DNA from: Owenia fusiformis
Lineage: Eukaryota; Annelida; Polychaeta; Sabellida; Oweniidae
Direction: 5' to 3'
NCBI GenBank assembly: GCA_903813345.2
Contig: CAIIXF020000012.1
Location: 1,217,318 to 1,281,317, forward strand
Length of the DNA: 64,000 nucleotides
The notes beneath the pieces are model-generated. The model saw only the letters and a program-made list of their open reading frames with translations. It was not told the DNA's origin and searched no databases. This document shows, piece after piece, positions 46,801 through 56,352 of this stretch. The position numbers and the translations under genes were made by a program. Positions within the stretch are counted from its first letter, which is position 1. Each line of letters starts with the position of its first letter.

Positions 46801-48349
46801 AGTCAGGCCATGAAAAAAGTATTAGCTAAACTTGTAATAAGTGATTTGATTGGTCACTGTTGACCACTAACAGTGAAAATGAGGAGGCGCGATAATACCC
46901 CCATAGTGAAAATGAATCAGTTTTAGGTGTAACATGAAGAATAGAATGTCATATAATTCTTTGGAAAATATTAAAGTGCTTGGGCACACATACCCTGCGT
47001 GCAGAGTCTAGTTAAACTACACTCTGCCTTGTAGAGACCATAATACAGTTTAGTAGCCCCGCCTCAACGACGGGTACCGGTGACAGTTTGGGTAAATCAC
47101 TTTTGACCTACGCGCTAACCTTCAACCAATCAAGGAGGTTGAAGAAAAATACACCAAATGCGTTCTTATTAAATATGCGCATGTCATTGGTCAATTCCGG
47201 GCTCAACGATGACGTCAGCAGGAATGACCATATAAGGAACGTCGGTCAAATTTGGCCGACGAACACTCATTGGCGCGGTGAGTTCACATGTTTATTTTAG
47301 TTTGAAAGAGTGAAGACGAAGCTCTCTTTTAAGAAGTGAAGTCAAACGAATGCAAAGGGTAGGGCACACATAGGCTTAGAGGTAATTTAGTTCAGTAAGG
47401 TTGTAAGGCCATTCGTTTCCAAAAAAAGAAAAGAAAAACTGTCTGAAACAAAAATTGTGGTCATTAAAAGGAAAAAAGAATCAAATCAGTTTTTTTCATT
47501 TTTTCTTTATTTCTAGAAATGAATTCAAATTTTCAAAGCTCCTATCATTTAAAGCAATATGTTGGGCACATTTTCTGAAAAATTCAAATAAAATCTAAAA
47601 TCCACATGGTTTTTTCATTTCCTGTTTGATGTAAATTTCTGACCCCGAGACCTAAACCTGAATCAAATCACTTGTGGAAGAAGGAAGGAACTTTGTGGAT
47701 GATGTCTGGAACCGTGCGTTAGGAGGATGTACAAATGCAGAACTGAAGTTGTCAACCTGTGTGTTTCTTTCTTAGCCACAGTGAACAGAATTTTCTTCGT
47801 ATTATTATTTTAACTACAAATGCGGAATCTTTTTCTTCAAAAATATCAATGTTTTTCATATGGATAATACACATTTTTATGAATTTGGCAGACATACAGG
47901 CCTGTGATAACATCCAAAAGGATCTAGAAACATATTTCATACCTCAATCTAACCAAACCCATCTGGCCCAGTTATCTACTCTCGAAGTCGTAGAGTAGAT
48001 AACTGGGCCAGACAGGTTTGGTTAACCTCAATCTTGCTAGTATTATAGATATTACTGCAAATGTAAGCACTGCAAAATTCGTAAAGCGCTACTCGCTCCA
48101 CCTCATGACCAATCAGATTGCATGACGCATGTGCAGGATACGTGTAGAAATGAAATTCTACATGGATCTTTCCAAACCTGATATTTATCACTTATTATAT
48201 TGAACTTCCCACTTCAGTAGTCTACTTGGCATTTGTTGAAGCAACAAAGATCTAGCAAACAAAAGACTTACCACTGAACTGTTTCTGATGAACTATAAGT
48301 TTGAACGACTTCATTGCAATAGATATCTGTGCAGTTGATCAACCATACT
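22843..48349 (-). CDS. DEPDC5: DEPDC5 (GATOR1 subunit), N-terminal about 60%, 24 coding exons
   Basis: DEPDC5 (yeast Iml1) joins NPRL2 and NPRL3 in GATOR1, the lysosomal complex that promotes GTP hydrolysis by RagA/B and so represses mTORC1 when amino acids are low. Identity rests on many family blocks: [21 protein letters not shown] (exon 2), [10 protein letters not shown] (4), [20 protein letters not shown] and [10 protein letters not shown] (8), [16 protein letters not shown] and [11 protein letters not shown] (11), [11 protein letters not shown] (12), QRRALINPF and [11 protein letters not shown] (17), [18 protein letters not shown] (23). The start is [13 protein letters not shown] at 48314. 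Splice phases are continuous from exon 1 to 20 and from 21 to 24. About 990 residues are accounted for; the vertebrate protein has about 1600. The DEP domain and C-terminal region were not found below 22843, so the gene either continues through a very long intron, is truncated, or is misassembled. Confidence 0.93.
24709..25040 (-). repeat. CCCTACCC/TTTAAG minisatellite in DEPDC5 intron 21
   Basis: About 16 irregular units of CCCTACCCCTACCCTTTAAG type (minus-strand sense CTTAAAGGGTAGGGGTAGGG) fill the intron just beyond the exon 21 donor. Units vary from about 16 to 24 bp. The GGGTAG words resemble telomeric repeat but the TTTAAG spacer does not, so this is not an ordinary interstitial telomere. 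Confidence 0.85.
26421..26590 (-). repeat. 60-bp coding repeat inside DEPDC5 exon 20
   Basis: The repeat is about 2.5 copies of a 60-bp unit that itself consists of two related 30-bp halves, encoding [10 protein letters not shown] and [10 protein letters not shown] alternately. It keeps the reading frame. The low-complexity, Ala/Ser/Tyr/Gly-rich product suggests a disordered insert within the poorly conserved linker of DEPDC5. Confidence 0.85.
27562..28040 (+). repeat. 19-bp minisatellite in DEPDC5 intron 18
   Basis: About 25 copies of ATAAGATCCAAAATCAGAC, with variants ATATGATCC, AGAAGATCC and AAAAGATCC, fill about 480 bp. The array ends about 120 bp on the far side of exon 18's donor. Confidence 0.95.
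28780..29165 (+). repeat. Degenerate 25-35 bp tandem array (AAGTGACATCACAG)
   Basis: About eleven copies of ATAAGTGACATCACAGTTCC with variable spacers (TAATTTAT, CAATTCAT) lie in intron 16, directly next to the exon 16 donor at 29179. The TGACATCA words resemble AP-1/CRE half sites but are simply part of the repeat. Confidence 0.8.
29569..30627. mobile_element. 1.06-kb TIR element in DEPDC5 intron 15
   Basis: The arms beginning GTAGCCGAGACAACACAAGT are inverted at both ends and extend about 230 bp with few differences; both outer ends are flanked by TA. The interior holds no transposase. TA flanks suggest Tc1/mariner-type target choice, but the terminal sequence is unlike the CAGGGTG family elsewhere in the window. 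It is a non-autonomous element with long arms. Confidence 0.75.
31012..31093 (-). repeat. Partial duplicate of DEPDC5 exon 15, acceptor deleted
   Basis: Positions 31012-31066 repeat the first 55 bases of exon 15 (30910-30965) almost exactly, and about 27 bp of flanking intron is repeated too. A 12-bp deletion at the junction removes the TATAG acceptor, so this copy cannot be used as an exon start by the same site. Confidence 0.85.
31707..34566. other. DEPDC5: DEPDC5 intron 13
   Basis: About 2.9 kb of AT-rich intron. Near 33828-33970 a diverged hairpin-like pair (GCCACCACCTTG and GGTGGTGACATAATAA) resembles sequences at 22380-22460 and 23077-23190, probably a small MITE family. Direct copies of 'TTCCTGGTGTTTTTATGAT' occur near 32240 and 32535. 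Nothing else was recognised. Confidence 0.5.
35716..38888 (+). pseudogene. CR1/L2-type LINE ORF2 with N-terminal 2A motif, defective
   Basis: ORF2 of an APE-type non-LTR retrotransposon, in three open segments (35716-37350, 37347-37718, 37770-38888). The first starts at an ATG four codons after an in-frame TGA. Residues 14-28 form a hydrophobic leucine run and GDIETNPGP, the 2A ribosome-skipping motif, predicting release of a 27-residue leader. The endonuclease shows GDFNARN and SDHCTI. The reverse transcriptase begins before a frameshift near 37345, continues with [27 protein letters not shown] and FLDLTSAFD, then is interrupted. Roughly 100 residues with the catalytic YADD block are missing before LIFTGTR in the third segment. 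The C-terminus has a zinc-knuckle-like CKCG..T..H..LKCP. The element is dead. Confidence 0.92.
39300..39535 (+). pseudogene. C-terminal remnant of a mariner transposase
   Basis: Frameshifted conceptual translation shows [18 protein letters not shown], which corresponds to the conserved YSPDLAPCDF block with the third catalytic Asp. It ends with [15 protein letters not shown], the typical mariner C-terminus, shortly before the right terminal repeat. The catalytic core upstream is absent. Confidence 0.8.
40558..41775 (-). CDS. Mariner DD34D transposase, two exons
   Basis: The enzyme cuts and pastes mariner elements at TA sites by binding the terminal repeats. Exon 1 (41080-41775, 232 codons, ATG at 41775) holds the helix-turn-helix region ([32 protein letters not shown]), the linker motif WVPHDL (124-128 region) and the first catalytic Asp in TSDES (D162). 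Exon 2 (40558-40908) continues in the same frame with HWDNAPTH (D258) and [10 protein letters not shown] (D293), with exactly 34 residues between the last two aspartates. The total is 348 residues, the usual length. Between them lies a 171-bp stretch with a stop and canonical splice borders, so the gene is intact only if this is spliced out. Confidence 0.92.
40909..41079 (-). other. 171-bp intron in the mariner transposase gene
   Basis: The donor is AAG/GTAAGA and the acceptor TTTGTTTTTCAG/G, both near consensus. It is phase 0 and AT-rich, with an in-frame TAA after six codons. Removing it joins VYIAK to VLKRDLQ with no loss of frame. Confidence 0.85.
42230..42530. repeat. GTACA microsatellites and GGGTGAAATGTCC array
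   Basis: Two short (CAGTA)n tracts at about 42258-42280 and 42489-42511 bracket about ten copies of an 17-19 bp unit GGGGTGAAATGTCCA with variants. It lies within DEPDC5 intron 10 next to the mariner. Confidence 0.85.
42793..42999 (-). repeat. Duplicated 3' edge of DEPDC5 exon 10
   Basis: Positions 42793-42837 duplicate 42954-42999, which spans the last bases of exon 10 and its donor (AACT/GTATGTT). The copy keeps the GT. Between the copies lies a half mariner-like end (CCACCCTGTATA near 42948). Confidence 0.8.
45477..45615 (-). repeat. Duplicated 3' edge of DEPDC5 exon 4
   Basis: Positions 45477-45516 repeat 45577-45615, which covers the end of exon 4 (the YVNKINPK codons) and its donor. 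In the copy the donor is mutated from AAG/GTATAG to AAG/ATATAG. Confidence 0.85.
46351..46488 (-). repeat. 46-bp tandem triplication across the DEPDC5 exon 2 donor
   Basis: Three 46-bp units (46351-46396, 46397-46442, 46443-46488) each contain TGTACCTACC and CATCCTCTGGGTGG, that is, the exon 2 end encoding [12 protein letters not shown] plus its donor. All three keep a GTAGGT donor. Exon ends would be 46452, 46406 and 46360. Only the first is in phase with exon 3. Confidence 0.93.
46993..47361. mobile_element. 369-bp insertion with 11-bp direct repeats
   Basis: GGGCACACATA at 46982-46992 and 47362-47372 brackets the insert, which starts CCCTGCGTGCAG and ends TGCAAAGGGTA. It shares words with 2255-2355, so it belongs to a dispersed family. 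It is GC-richer than its surroundings and contains TGACGTCA, CCATATAAGG and ATTGG elements. It may be a SINE-like or MITE copy; no tRNA-type A and B boxes were recognised. Confidence 0.6.
47951..48024. mobile_element. 74-bp hairpin insertion with 10-bp target duplication
   Basis: Two 32-bp arms (47951-47982, 47992-48023) are reverse complements with two mismatches around a 9-base loop. ACCTCAATCT flanks both sides (47941-47950, 48025-48034). It sits in DEPDC5 intron 1. The length of the duplication is close to the 9 bp of Mutator-like elements. Confidence 0.8.
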
Positions 48350-49033
48350 CTAATGTAAAGGACAAACTATCCATGTGAAAATAAAATCAAGAAATGTTAA
48401 AAATTTTATTTTGATTTACGGAGTGAATAATCTTTCAGAATTAAATCATTTGACTATAGGAGATAAATATAGAAATCATAAATTGTGTTTATAAAGTAAT
48501 TTGTTTTGAGAAATATTTCATGATATATAATCAAACTTGTAATAATGTATATGTTGATTTTTCTCAATCCTATTCACTGCGGGACTAGCTTCTTGAAAAT
48601 GTGAAAAAATGTCCAAGAAACATTATCTTTAAAATTTGACAATTACAGTTCTCGTCGGAGATAGATGATCATTATTTGATCGTGAAATATTTTCGGAATA
48701 TGTTTTCATCAATTAGGACTGTCCTTCATAGTGCAAAATGCACTGTTAAAGCTGCAAGTCCATTCTTCAATGGTAGGATATTTTTTCATTTGGCGTCTCA
48801 CACTCTAGGACGGCGTTCTTTACTATTGAGACTTTTCTTAGGGCCGTTATTGAGTTTAACCTCTTTACTATTCTTTCCTTTGATGCAAGTTCTGGATCCA
48901 TCGAAACCATTTTGCCGCGATAACATGCAATTGGTACTTGACAATAATATAAAAACACATAACATCAAGCGATTTAACACAATATTATTGTGTTAAATGT
49001 TCATTTATACTCGTAAAATGAGGCTACACTTAC

Positions 49034-49100
49034 CGATCTCTAAAATGACATTTCCGCATGTTCGTAGATTGTGTCTGTTCGTCCGAGTGTCCCGGATCGT
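49034..49100 (-). promoter_or_regulatory. DEPDC5: Probable noncoding first exon of DEPDC5
   Basis: On the minus strand AGAGATCG/GTAAGTGTAG at 49034 is a strong donor facing the exon 1 acceptor at 48349 (CCTTTACATTAG/AG). This would give a 5' untranslated exon and a 0.7-kb leader intron. The transcription start was not identified. A second weaker donor-like site lies near 49150. Confidence 0.4.
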
Positions 49101-50170
49101 AAAATTAAACTACTAGCGAAACGAAATTGTTGTTTATTATCGCGATTACTCACATTAAAAGATAAATTTTGAGGATAACAGGTATCTTTGATTGATTTAT
49201 ATAGCGCGTGTATACACACAAAATAGTTATTAATTGCAAACCTACTGTTTGTAAATGCAGTGCCGCGATGACGGTTAATTTCTGATACGATTTGCAATTT
49301 CGATGTAACCGAAACTGACCGACGTTTTCGTTATATTCCAAACCTGTCTCCAATATTTTCGTAATTATGCATCAATGGGGTCTAAGGGGGATACGGGATG
49401 GTGTGTATGTATTCGTAAGGTATGTATGCATGCTTGAATCACATTCTTTGTGTAATATTACCATGGTTTCAGGGTTTAATTAGTTCTGCTTGTCGAAACC
49501 TGCGGAACGATTAAATAATCGCATCAAGGGCAAAATGATCATGGAGGTTAGACCTAGCCAGGGTCATAAGACATGTCAGATAAGAAACGAGGCCCAGGCT
49601 AGGTCTAATGTTGTTGGACTACTCACACTCTGGAGTCTTGTCTATGTCAATATTCTGCAAAAGGCTAATAGCCCATATTGAAGCAGTATATATAGACTTT
49701 AAGCTGCTTTTCACAATGCAACCGCGAACACAAAGTCCATGAATCAATACAGTAATGTATATAGCGGCACAAACAATACAAAACATTAGCGCTAAAATAG
49801 TAATTTGTGTGTCGTCGCTTTGGACACACTGAACAAACTGTTCATTCATGCTTACTTGCCATGGAAATATTGAGGCACCATAAGCACTGAACAAATTGCT
49901 TGGAGATTGAAGATCGAGTTTGAACCATTGGAGCCAATCTTAAGATAATACCCGAAACTTTACATTACTAAGTTACAAGGCCGTCTCTGTAATCTCGGTT
50001 TGCATCAGTATATGTGTAGCAAATTTGAACTTTAATGTTGCCTTTATTGTATGTTGCAAGAAACCCCCTATGTAGGGGGGGGGGGGGGTCGGGAATTTAA
50101 CAGGGACTATTGATTCCAGAGGTTTGGATTTTGAAGTAGCACTTCATCCTGGGAGTAGTGGACTTTTGAA
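49101..50170. other. Intergenic region between DEPDC5 and MRPL16
   Basis: About 1.1 kb separates the two divergent genes. It contains CG-bearing sequence around 49050-49340 (unlike the CpG-poor surroundings) and a poly-G run near 50077-50089. It probably holds both promoters, possibly as one bidirectional unit. A 91-codon minus-strand frame (49619-49894) with one hydrophobic stretch is not accepted as a gene. Confidence 0.45.
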
Positions 50171-52755
50171 ATGTCAATTAGAAGTTTGATATTATGGAAT
50201 TTGACAACCCAAGTTTTATCTATTCCAGGCAGATCTTTGAATAGAGCAGCAATGCAGCATAAAGCTTTTTACTTTTATCTTCCAGATGGTAGGAGTGCCT
50301 ATTGGCGTGTCGTCAGCACAGCAAATTTACAGCACTTTGATCCCCCAGAGGAGTTTGATGGTAAGTGAATTCTTTATACCATGTAATATTTATGAACAAA
50401 AATAAAAAGTGATTTTGGTACAAGCTAGTGGTGGAAGTCATTTTAAGTCTTCATTCCTGAATGAATTAATGACTTCCAAAACAGTCTACTGATGATTAAG
50501 GTTCACTGGTTAGTATCAAGCAAAGGTCACGCGTATATGATTCAGTGGGCTAAACAAACAATCAATTTGGAAGGGCCTATTGAATAAATCCTACCGCTGC
50601 TAAATGCATAAGTATGAAATCATTCTGGTAAACAAATTACGAGACAAAGTCTATAAATATGAAATCAACCCGAAGAAATGTTCCTCTACAGAAAAAGTCT
50701 CTTTATCCTTAATTTGTTATCATTAATTTCCAGAAAAAAGTCTCTTTATCCTTAATTTGTTATCATTAATTTACATTGACAGATGTTACCTTTCCTGAGC
50801 GTCGTAAATTAAAATTGATGCTAAAGGTTCCACTTTTTATTGGGAATGAACGACCAAGAAGACAATTCAAGCGCATCATTGACATAAGAGGCCCTGAAGA
50901 GGTGCACACTAAACTAACGCATGGAAAATATGGAATAGTGGTAAGTGGATTTGTAGGATAAAATGAAGTTCTAATAAAATTAGTTGGACCCTTAACTATC
51001 AAATGTTATACATTTATGTTAAATTCAAGTGATTTACTGAGGTTTTTGGCTCACACAGTGAGCATATGGGATTGACCAGGCGTCCGTCCGTCCGTCCGTT
51101 GGTCCGTCCGTCAACATTGGCCGCACAAATTAAAACTGCTATTCGGATTGAGTCATATCCACATTCATTTTATGCATATCCATAATGCCTATTTGACCTA
51201 TCATCGCCATTTCCAAAGTTCGCCCGGTTTCCGAGAAATTGCGGATTTTGACGTCAAAAAGTCAAATTTTCTGTAAATACTAGACACTCTGTTGAAGTAG
51301 AACTTTCAAATAACTTTTAGTAGTTGGTGTATATGCAATTTATGTCCTCTGAAGATTTCAAAGCTCTTGGAATTACGGTTTTTGGTGTTTACTCTATAAA
51401 ATTTGAGAAAAAGTAGGACTGCGTCATTTTCAGGAAACTTTCTCATGTATAAAGTCAATGGCAGGTTTTGTGATTGACAAGATTTTTAAAGTTTGCCTTA
51501 TACTTGATCATTTCCTGCAATAAATTACATCATTAATAGATTTAAGCATTCCCTACATATTTCTCCATATATGTCAGCATCAAATTTTTACTGTTTTTGA
51601 GATATTTGACATAAAAAAACAGTAAAAATAAGTTATTTTTCAACTTGCTTCAATTTGACCAAATTTTTTTTTGAAAATCATCTACAAGTTGCCAGCAGTT
51701 CAAATCTGACATTAGTTTTAGGATTTGACCTTTACTTGACCTTCAGTGACCTTCGAAAGGTCAAAAAAGTTGATTTTTCAAATTGATTTTTGGATGTAAA
51801 TTTTGGTCAGCTTAATCACAAAAGACCTTACTGAGCTCTGAATAAGTAAAATTTTCAAGGTCATATGTCATCAAACTAGGTCACACAACTATGCTATCTA
51901 AGTTTCTCAAAGTTCGAGACTACAAATCCAAATCAATATTTTTGTTTGAAAGTCAGGATATAAATTCCTCTAAAGGTTCCAAACTGTGTGAGCACTTGAC
52001 CGTGGGTCCTTCATTCAGATTTAGCCATCTAGAGGTAAAAAATATAACTGCTTCAAAATCTATATCCTTACATGTAGTTTGATCTAATGGGAGTCATATA
52101 GGCAGCAGCTTACTATTTTCTCCTTGTTTTATATTTTCTTTACACCTTTTCCATTGGTTTGTGTGCATTCACAAGTTGTATTAAACTTTAACTTACTAAA
52201 CAAATGAAATTAATATTTCAGTTCTCACATGTTTTAAGTTTCAATATCATAATAAATTAAAAGAATATCATAAAATTTTCAATATCTATTTTCCAGGCCC
52301 AAGGGGGAGGATACTTACGTCATGGCCATATAGAGATGATACGCTTGGGAATCAACAAAAGAATGGATGAAAAACGTATGTTTGCGCTATGGCGAATTGA
52401 TCCAGTATGGAAACCCGTCACCAAGAAAGGAACAGGACATCGTATGGGTGGCGGCAAAGGAAATATCGACTACTATGTCAGCCCTATAAGACATGGACGT
52501 GTTATTGTAGAAGTTGGTGGAAAATGTGAGTTCTCGGAGGTTGAGTACATGCTAAAAACAGTGGCCCATCAACTACCTTTTGAGGCCAAGGTAGTGAGTA
52601 AGGAAAGTTTGGAAGAGGACATTAAATGTGAAGAGGATATTAAGAAGAATAATATTAATCCATTTACTTTCGAGTACATTGCGGAGAACAATATTTTAGG
52701 ATGTCATAAATGGCTAGGAAGATATGATAGAATATTTAAAGGAAAATATAGATGA
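50171..52755 (+). CDS. MRPL16: Mitochondrial large-subunit ribosomal protein uL16m, three exons
   Basis: uL16m lies in the large subunit of the mitochondrial ribosome near the tRNA-binding sites. Exons are 50171-50360, 50783-50940 and 52297-52755 (donors GATG/GTAAGT and AGTG/GTAAGT, acceptors TTGACAG and TTTTCCAG). Phase is continuous, giving 268 residues against about 251 in human. Conserved blocks are DIRGPEEVHT (exon 2), GGGYLRHGHIEMIRLGINK, GHRMGGGKGNIDYYV, GRVIVEVGGKCEF and VAHQLPFEAK (exon 3), the hallmark L16 motifs. The N-terminal 40 residues are basic and poor in acidic residues, fitting a mitochondrial presequence; an alternative ATG at residue 28 lies within it. It is divergent from DEPDC5, about 1.1 kb from its putative first exon. 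Confidence 0.95.
51045..52080 (+). repeat. Interspersed repeat with (CGTC)n tract in MRPL16 intron 2
   Basis: The block starts near GGCTCACACAGTGAGCATATGG, runs through a CGTC/CCGT tetranucleotide tract at about 51081-51110, and includes several TGACCTT words and long AAAAGTTGATTTTT stretches. It ends near AAACTGTGTGAGCAC, an inverted match to its start. It is probably a roughly 0.95-kb transposon-derived repeat; no coding sequence was recognised. Confidence 0.5.
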
Positions 52756-54159
52756 ACGATATATAATGTTAAATGATTAAAGTGGTACTCAAGAAACTGT
52801 GAAATACGTACATGTATATTCGACTGAGTTACAGCAATAAATCTAATGTAACATATAAAACATGATAGAAACCTTGTTGACTCGAAATTCATGAATTTGA
52901 TATTAAGGCCAGATTTTTGATTAATGATGATGTTCTCATCTTTTGAATTTATGATGATCGTTATGAAAACAATTTTGTTCAAACAAGCAAATTATAAGAA
53001 ATTTTTGCAGGGTGGATTCTTTCACTGGTTTCATTTTGTATCACCAGTTGTGGCGAAATAAAAAAGTTTTGTGAAAAAATATACAATTCTGTACTGTACT
53101 GTACTTTTGCATAGCAGTGATCAGACGAATTGAATAGCATTCAATATTCTAAAACTAAGACGTTAACATGTTAAAAATGTCACTTTCTGGAAAAGAGTTG
53201 CAACGTATTAGATGCCAATGCTAGCAAAATAGATGATTTAAATAGGTACCCTTTTTGATATAATTATGTCATCACCGGTCTAAGACCTCATGACTAATAA
53301 ATTACGTATTATAGCCAGCTTTTTTTTACTCGAGTGGGTTTTAGTGGTCTGTATCTGTAACAAACATCTACTCTTTTGTAATTTTTAACCATAACTTACA
53401 AGGTGGTGACATTATTGTTCAACTTGACAAGGTGGAGTTCATTATCTAGTCAAATGGAATTATTTATTGTCAGAGATGAGTGCACCCTATGCCATATATC
53501 ACACACTTCTGGTAGACTTATTTTGGCAGAACCATTTGTCGGCACATTTTGGGTGACAGAAAATATGTCATTTTGTTTGCTGAAATGATGTAAAAAAGGA
53601 TGAGTGCAAGTTTACAAAAAAAAGTTCTGTGTTTTGAATTGTAGACCAGGAAAAAACAATTAATTCAATGCTTTAGACTGTGACAGAGGACAATTTAGAT
53701 TATTTTTTTATTGCCACAATGCCCTGGATTCAATGCTGTCATTGGGATCTGTAAGAAGTTGTTACTCTTTTGTAATAATTACAGCAAGTTACATTTACAT
53801 GTTACATTTCGTAATAAACAGTATTATGGCACTCTTTTAGAAATGTTTTGCTATTGATTTGAATTCTTAATTTATTGCACGCCCTTTGATGATGGAGATT
53901 CAACGCCCAGTTGCTAGTGATTAACGTTCCTACTGTAGCAACCTTCAAAAATTACCTTGAGAACCATGTCAGATGACAGGTATTGAAGATAAAGTTGATT
54001 TAACTCATTCCATAGTCTGCAGTTAGAATTTTTAAATATAGTAAACAGGCATACATTTGCTGCATGCTTGTAATTTGTAGTTTTTGTTTACACAGACTGA
54101 TTTGCAATTTTATGATACCATAAAGAGTAGAAAAAATAGATATATCCACTTCGATAGGC
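52756..54159. other. 3' flank of MRPL16
   Basis: AATAAA-like signals occur near 53056 (AAATAAAAAAG). The remainder is AT-rich without recognised genes. The frame at 53403-53588 has no domain signature. Confidence 0.4.
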
Positions 54160-55223
54160 CTTCACTGGTGATCCACTCGATTACGCTGGTTACCGAAACG
54201 GTTCGTTTCGGTAACAAAATGTCGGAACGTCGAAGGTACGATTTTTCTTTTTTCCTTATTTCACGCGTTGTAGGCAGAATCCCCACGACATTTTTTCTCA
54301 CAAATGCGTATCGGTATCATATGTTTTAAAAATGTACATGTTTGCGAAAAAATAGCTCAGAAGACAACAGAATCGTCGTTTTAATTCCTCACTTAAAGGG
54401 TGACGCATATCGTTTAGCAAACCCTCGTTTCTGGTGTTGCTCACCGTTTAGTATAAAAGGTCCGATCCCGGAATAATACTCAAGGGTTCACAGGCTCGAG
54501 GTCGTTGTGTCAACACCTCTAACTGTTATATAGCATAAATATATTATAGATCGTCACACATTTATAAAAGGGTGATTTTTATTTTGACAAATCAATTCCA
54601 CATTTTTGGGTGAAGTTTCAGGATCGTCTATTTGTGTATAATAAGGAAAAATTGAAATCTAAACCCCATAACGTAATAGCACACCGCTTGGCATATGAAA
54701 TATCCTACAAATGAAACAAAGCAGTTCTAATACAAGGATTTATATTGGCTGTTGTACATATTCTTTGAACGCAATCACTCTATGGATAACGTTTTCAAAA
54801 TCATTATAAACGGATTACTTTATCTCAAAGACAATTTCAATAAACTGGATTTTATAGAACTCCCCTTATTTCTTAAAAATGGACTGATCCAGAAGCCGCC
54901 ATATTGTTTTTATACGGGAAGCTTATCGGAACCCTTTAAGTTACATAAACGGTATGGGTCAAAAGTGCAGATCTCAACTGTTTTTTGAAATATCGTTTAT
55001 GTAACTTAAGTGAGGAATTAAATCGACGATTCTGTTGTCTTCTGAACTATTTGTTCTCAAATATGTACATTTTCTTAAAAATATGATACTGATACACGTT
55101 TGTGATAAAAAATGTCGTGCGAATTCTGCCTACAACGTGTGAAATAAGGAAAAAAGAAAAATCGTACCTTCGACGTTCCGACATTTTGTTACCGAAACGG
55201 TTCCAGCGTAATCACCAGTGAAG
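54160..55223. mobile_element. 1.06-kb foldback element
   Basis: The arms begin CTTCACTGGTGAT and mirror each other over about 240 bp (54160-54405 and about 55000-55223), including TTACGCTGG, TGTCGGAACGTCGAAGGTAC and AGAAGACAACAGAATCGTCG in one orientation each. The left arm also has the palindrome ACCGAAACGGTTCGTTTCGGT. A second hairpin of ACATAAACG words lies near 54950-55010. No target duplication was clear and no transposase is present. Confidence 0.8.
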
Positions 55224-56352
55224 TAGAGATACATGTATACTGTACATGTTCGTCTGAAACAATCAGTCAATCCACAGTCTCCAGGTTTGAAACTGGGGGA
55301 TCATTAAGTACAATTAATTAATTGTTAATAAAATGAAGTTAATAAAATATCTTTCATACTGTAATAAAAGTAAGTAATAATCCTAATCCCCGTATCAATT
55401 TGTTATTCAGTGAAATCACACTATGCGCTTAAGGGTTCAACTATTCTTTATACTGTATTCAGGTGTAGGCTAATCACGATTGTCAATTTTGAAAAGGGGT
55501 TCGATTGAAACGCACGTTCTCTCTTATAAAATGTAAGATATATTAAGAATCTTAATGTATTTCACATTTGAAACTGCTCCCTCACAGCGGACTAACAAAA
55601 TAAGTAGACCCAATTCATCTAGTTCTTATTAATCTCATAAACCGACTGATTTGGTTTACATGAGAATGACGACTTTCAAATATTCATCAAATTTATCATT
55701 AATTTTCGACCTATATATTATTATTGAGGAAAAAATGGGAAAATTTGGAGGCATTGGAAATGAAGTCAAATTACATTTCCATCAATACCATATAATTATT
55801 TTCCTCGCAGGTTCATTGGGGTTCATGGAAATAAAAATTCAAACATAAAGAGGCTTTAACACGTAATTCAATGAGGGAGCTAAAGTTGCCAAACTTATGG
55901 AGGGGAGTGTATATCATGTTGAGAAAGGATTTCAAATTACTGCGTAGTGACAGAATACTTGTTGGGGAATTGGACAAGAACAAAATGATTGTAACTCTGT
56001 AATAAACCCAATATCAGATCATTTCTTGTGATATCATTTATCGCCTCGTTGATATTAACTCGGCGATGAAAATGATATCACTCAAAATGATGTGATATTC
56101 TATATAATTGTTTTGATATTTTATACAATACATACCGTAAACTATTAGAATCCATGGTATTATTAAAAAACATGTATTGTCCATATTCTTCAGTAAATGT
56201 TGCTTTGATATAAAAATTGAAAATAACTCTATTTTATACAAATCACTGTCAAATTGTAGAAACATCAACTAGGAATTAGAAAAATAGAGAAACTCCTCAG
56301 AATCATTTGACAGTACATCTATAGCTATATACCGTGTATACATGCAATAATA
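55224..56352. other. Gene-free AT-rich stretch
   Basis: I see no gene or well-bounded repeat. ATGATATCA-type hairpin words around 56015-56090 are notable but short. Confidence 0.4.

Larger units (their letters stand above)
34567..48314 (-). other. DEPDC5: DEPDC5 coding exons 1-13 (coordinate table)
   Basis: Exons in transcript order: 1 48272-48314 (its acceptor, TTACATTAG, sets the exon start at 48349); 2 46452-46539; 3 46007-46059; 4 45587-45672; 5 45221-45304; 6 45069-45118; 7 44811-44880; 8 44181-44391; 9 43574-43646; 10 42982-43175; 11 40030-40226; 12 34860-34933; 13 34567-34654. All have GT/AG borders in the minus sense, and cumulative phase closes exactly (for example 270 nt after exon 4, 474 after exon 7, 1149 after exon 11, 1311 after exon 13). 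The exon 13 donor (AAG/GTTGTA) is the weakest. These exons encode the N-terminal domain and the SABA-type region, including the [10 protein letters not shown] and [11 protein letters not shown] segments. Confidence 0.88.

Noticed and set aside
49619-49894. 91-codon minus-strand frame with one hydrophobic segment between DEPDC5 and MRPL16
   Set aside because: It has an ATG and a plausible membrane stretch, but no recognisable family, no splice or promoter evidence, and a length that can occur by chance.
51081-51115. CpG-rich regulatory site in MRPL16 intron 2
   Set aside because: The CGTC-rich tract is a simple tetranucleotide repeat embedded in an interspersed repeat.
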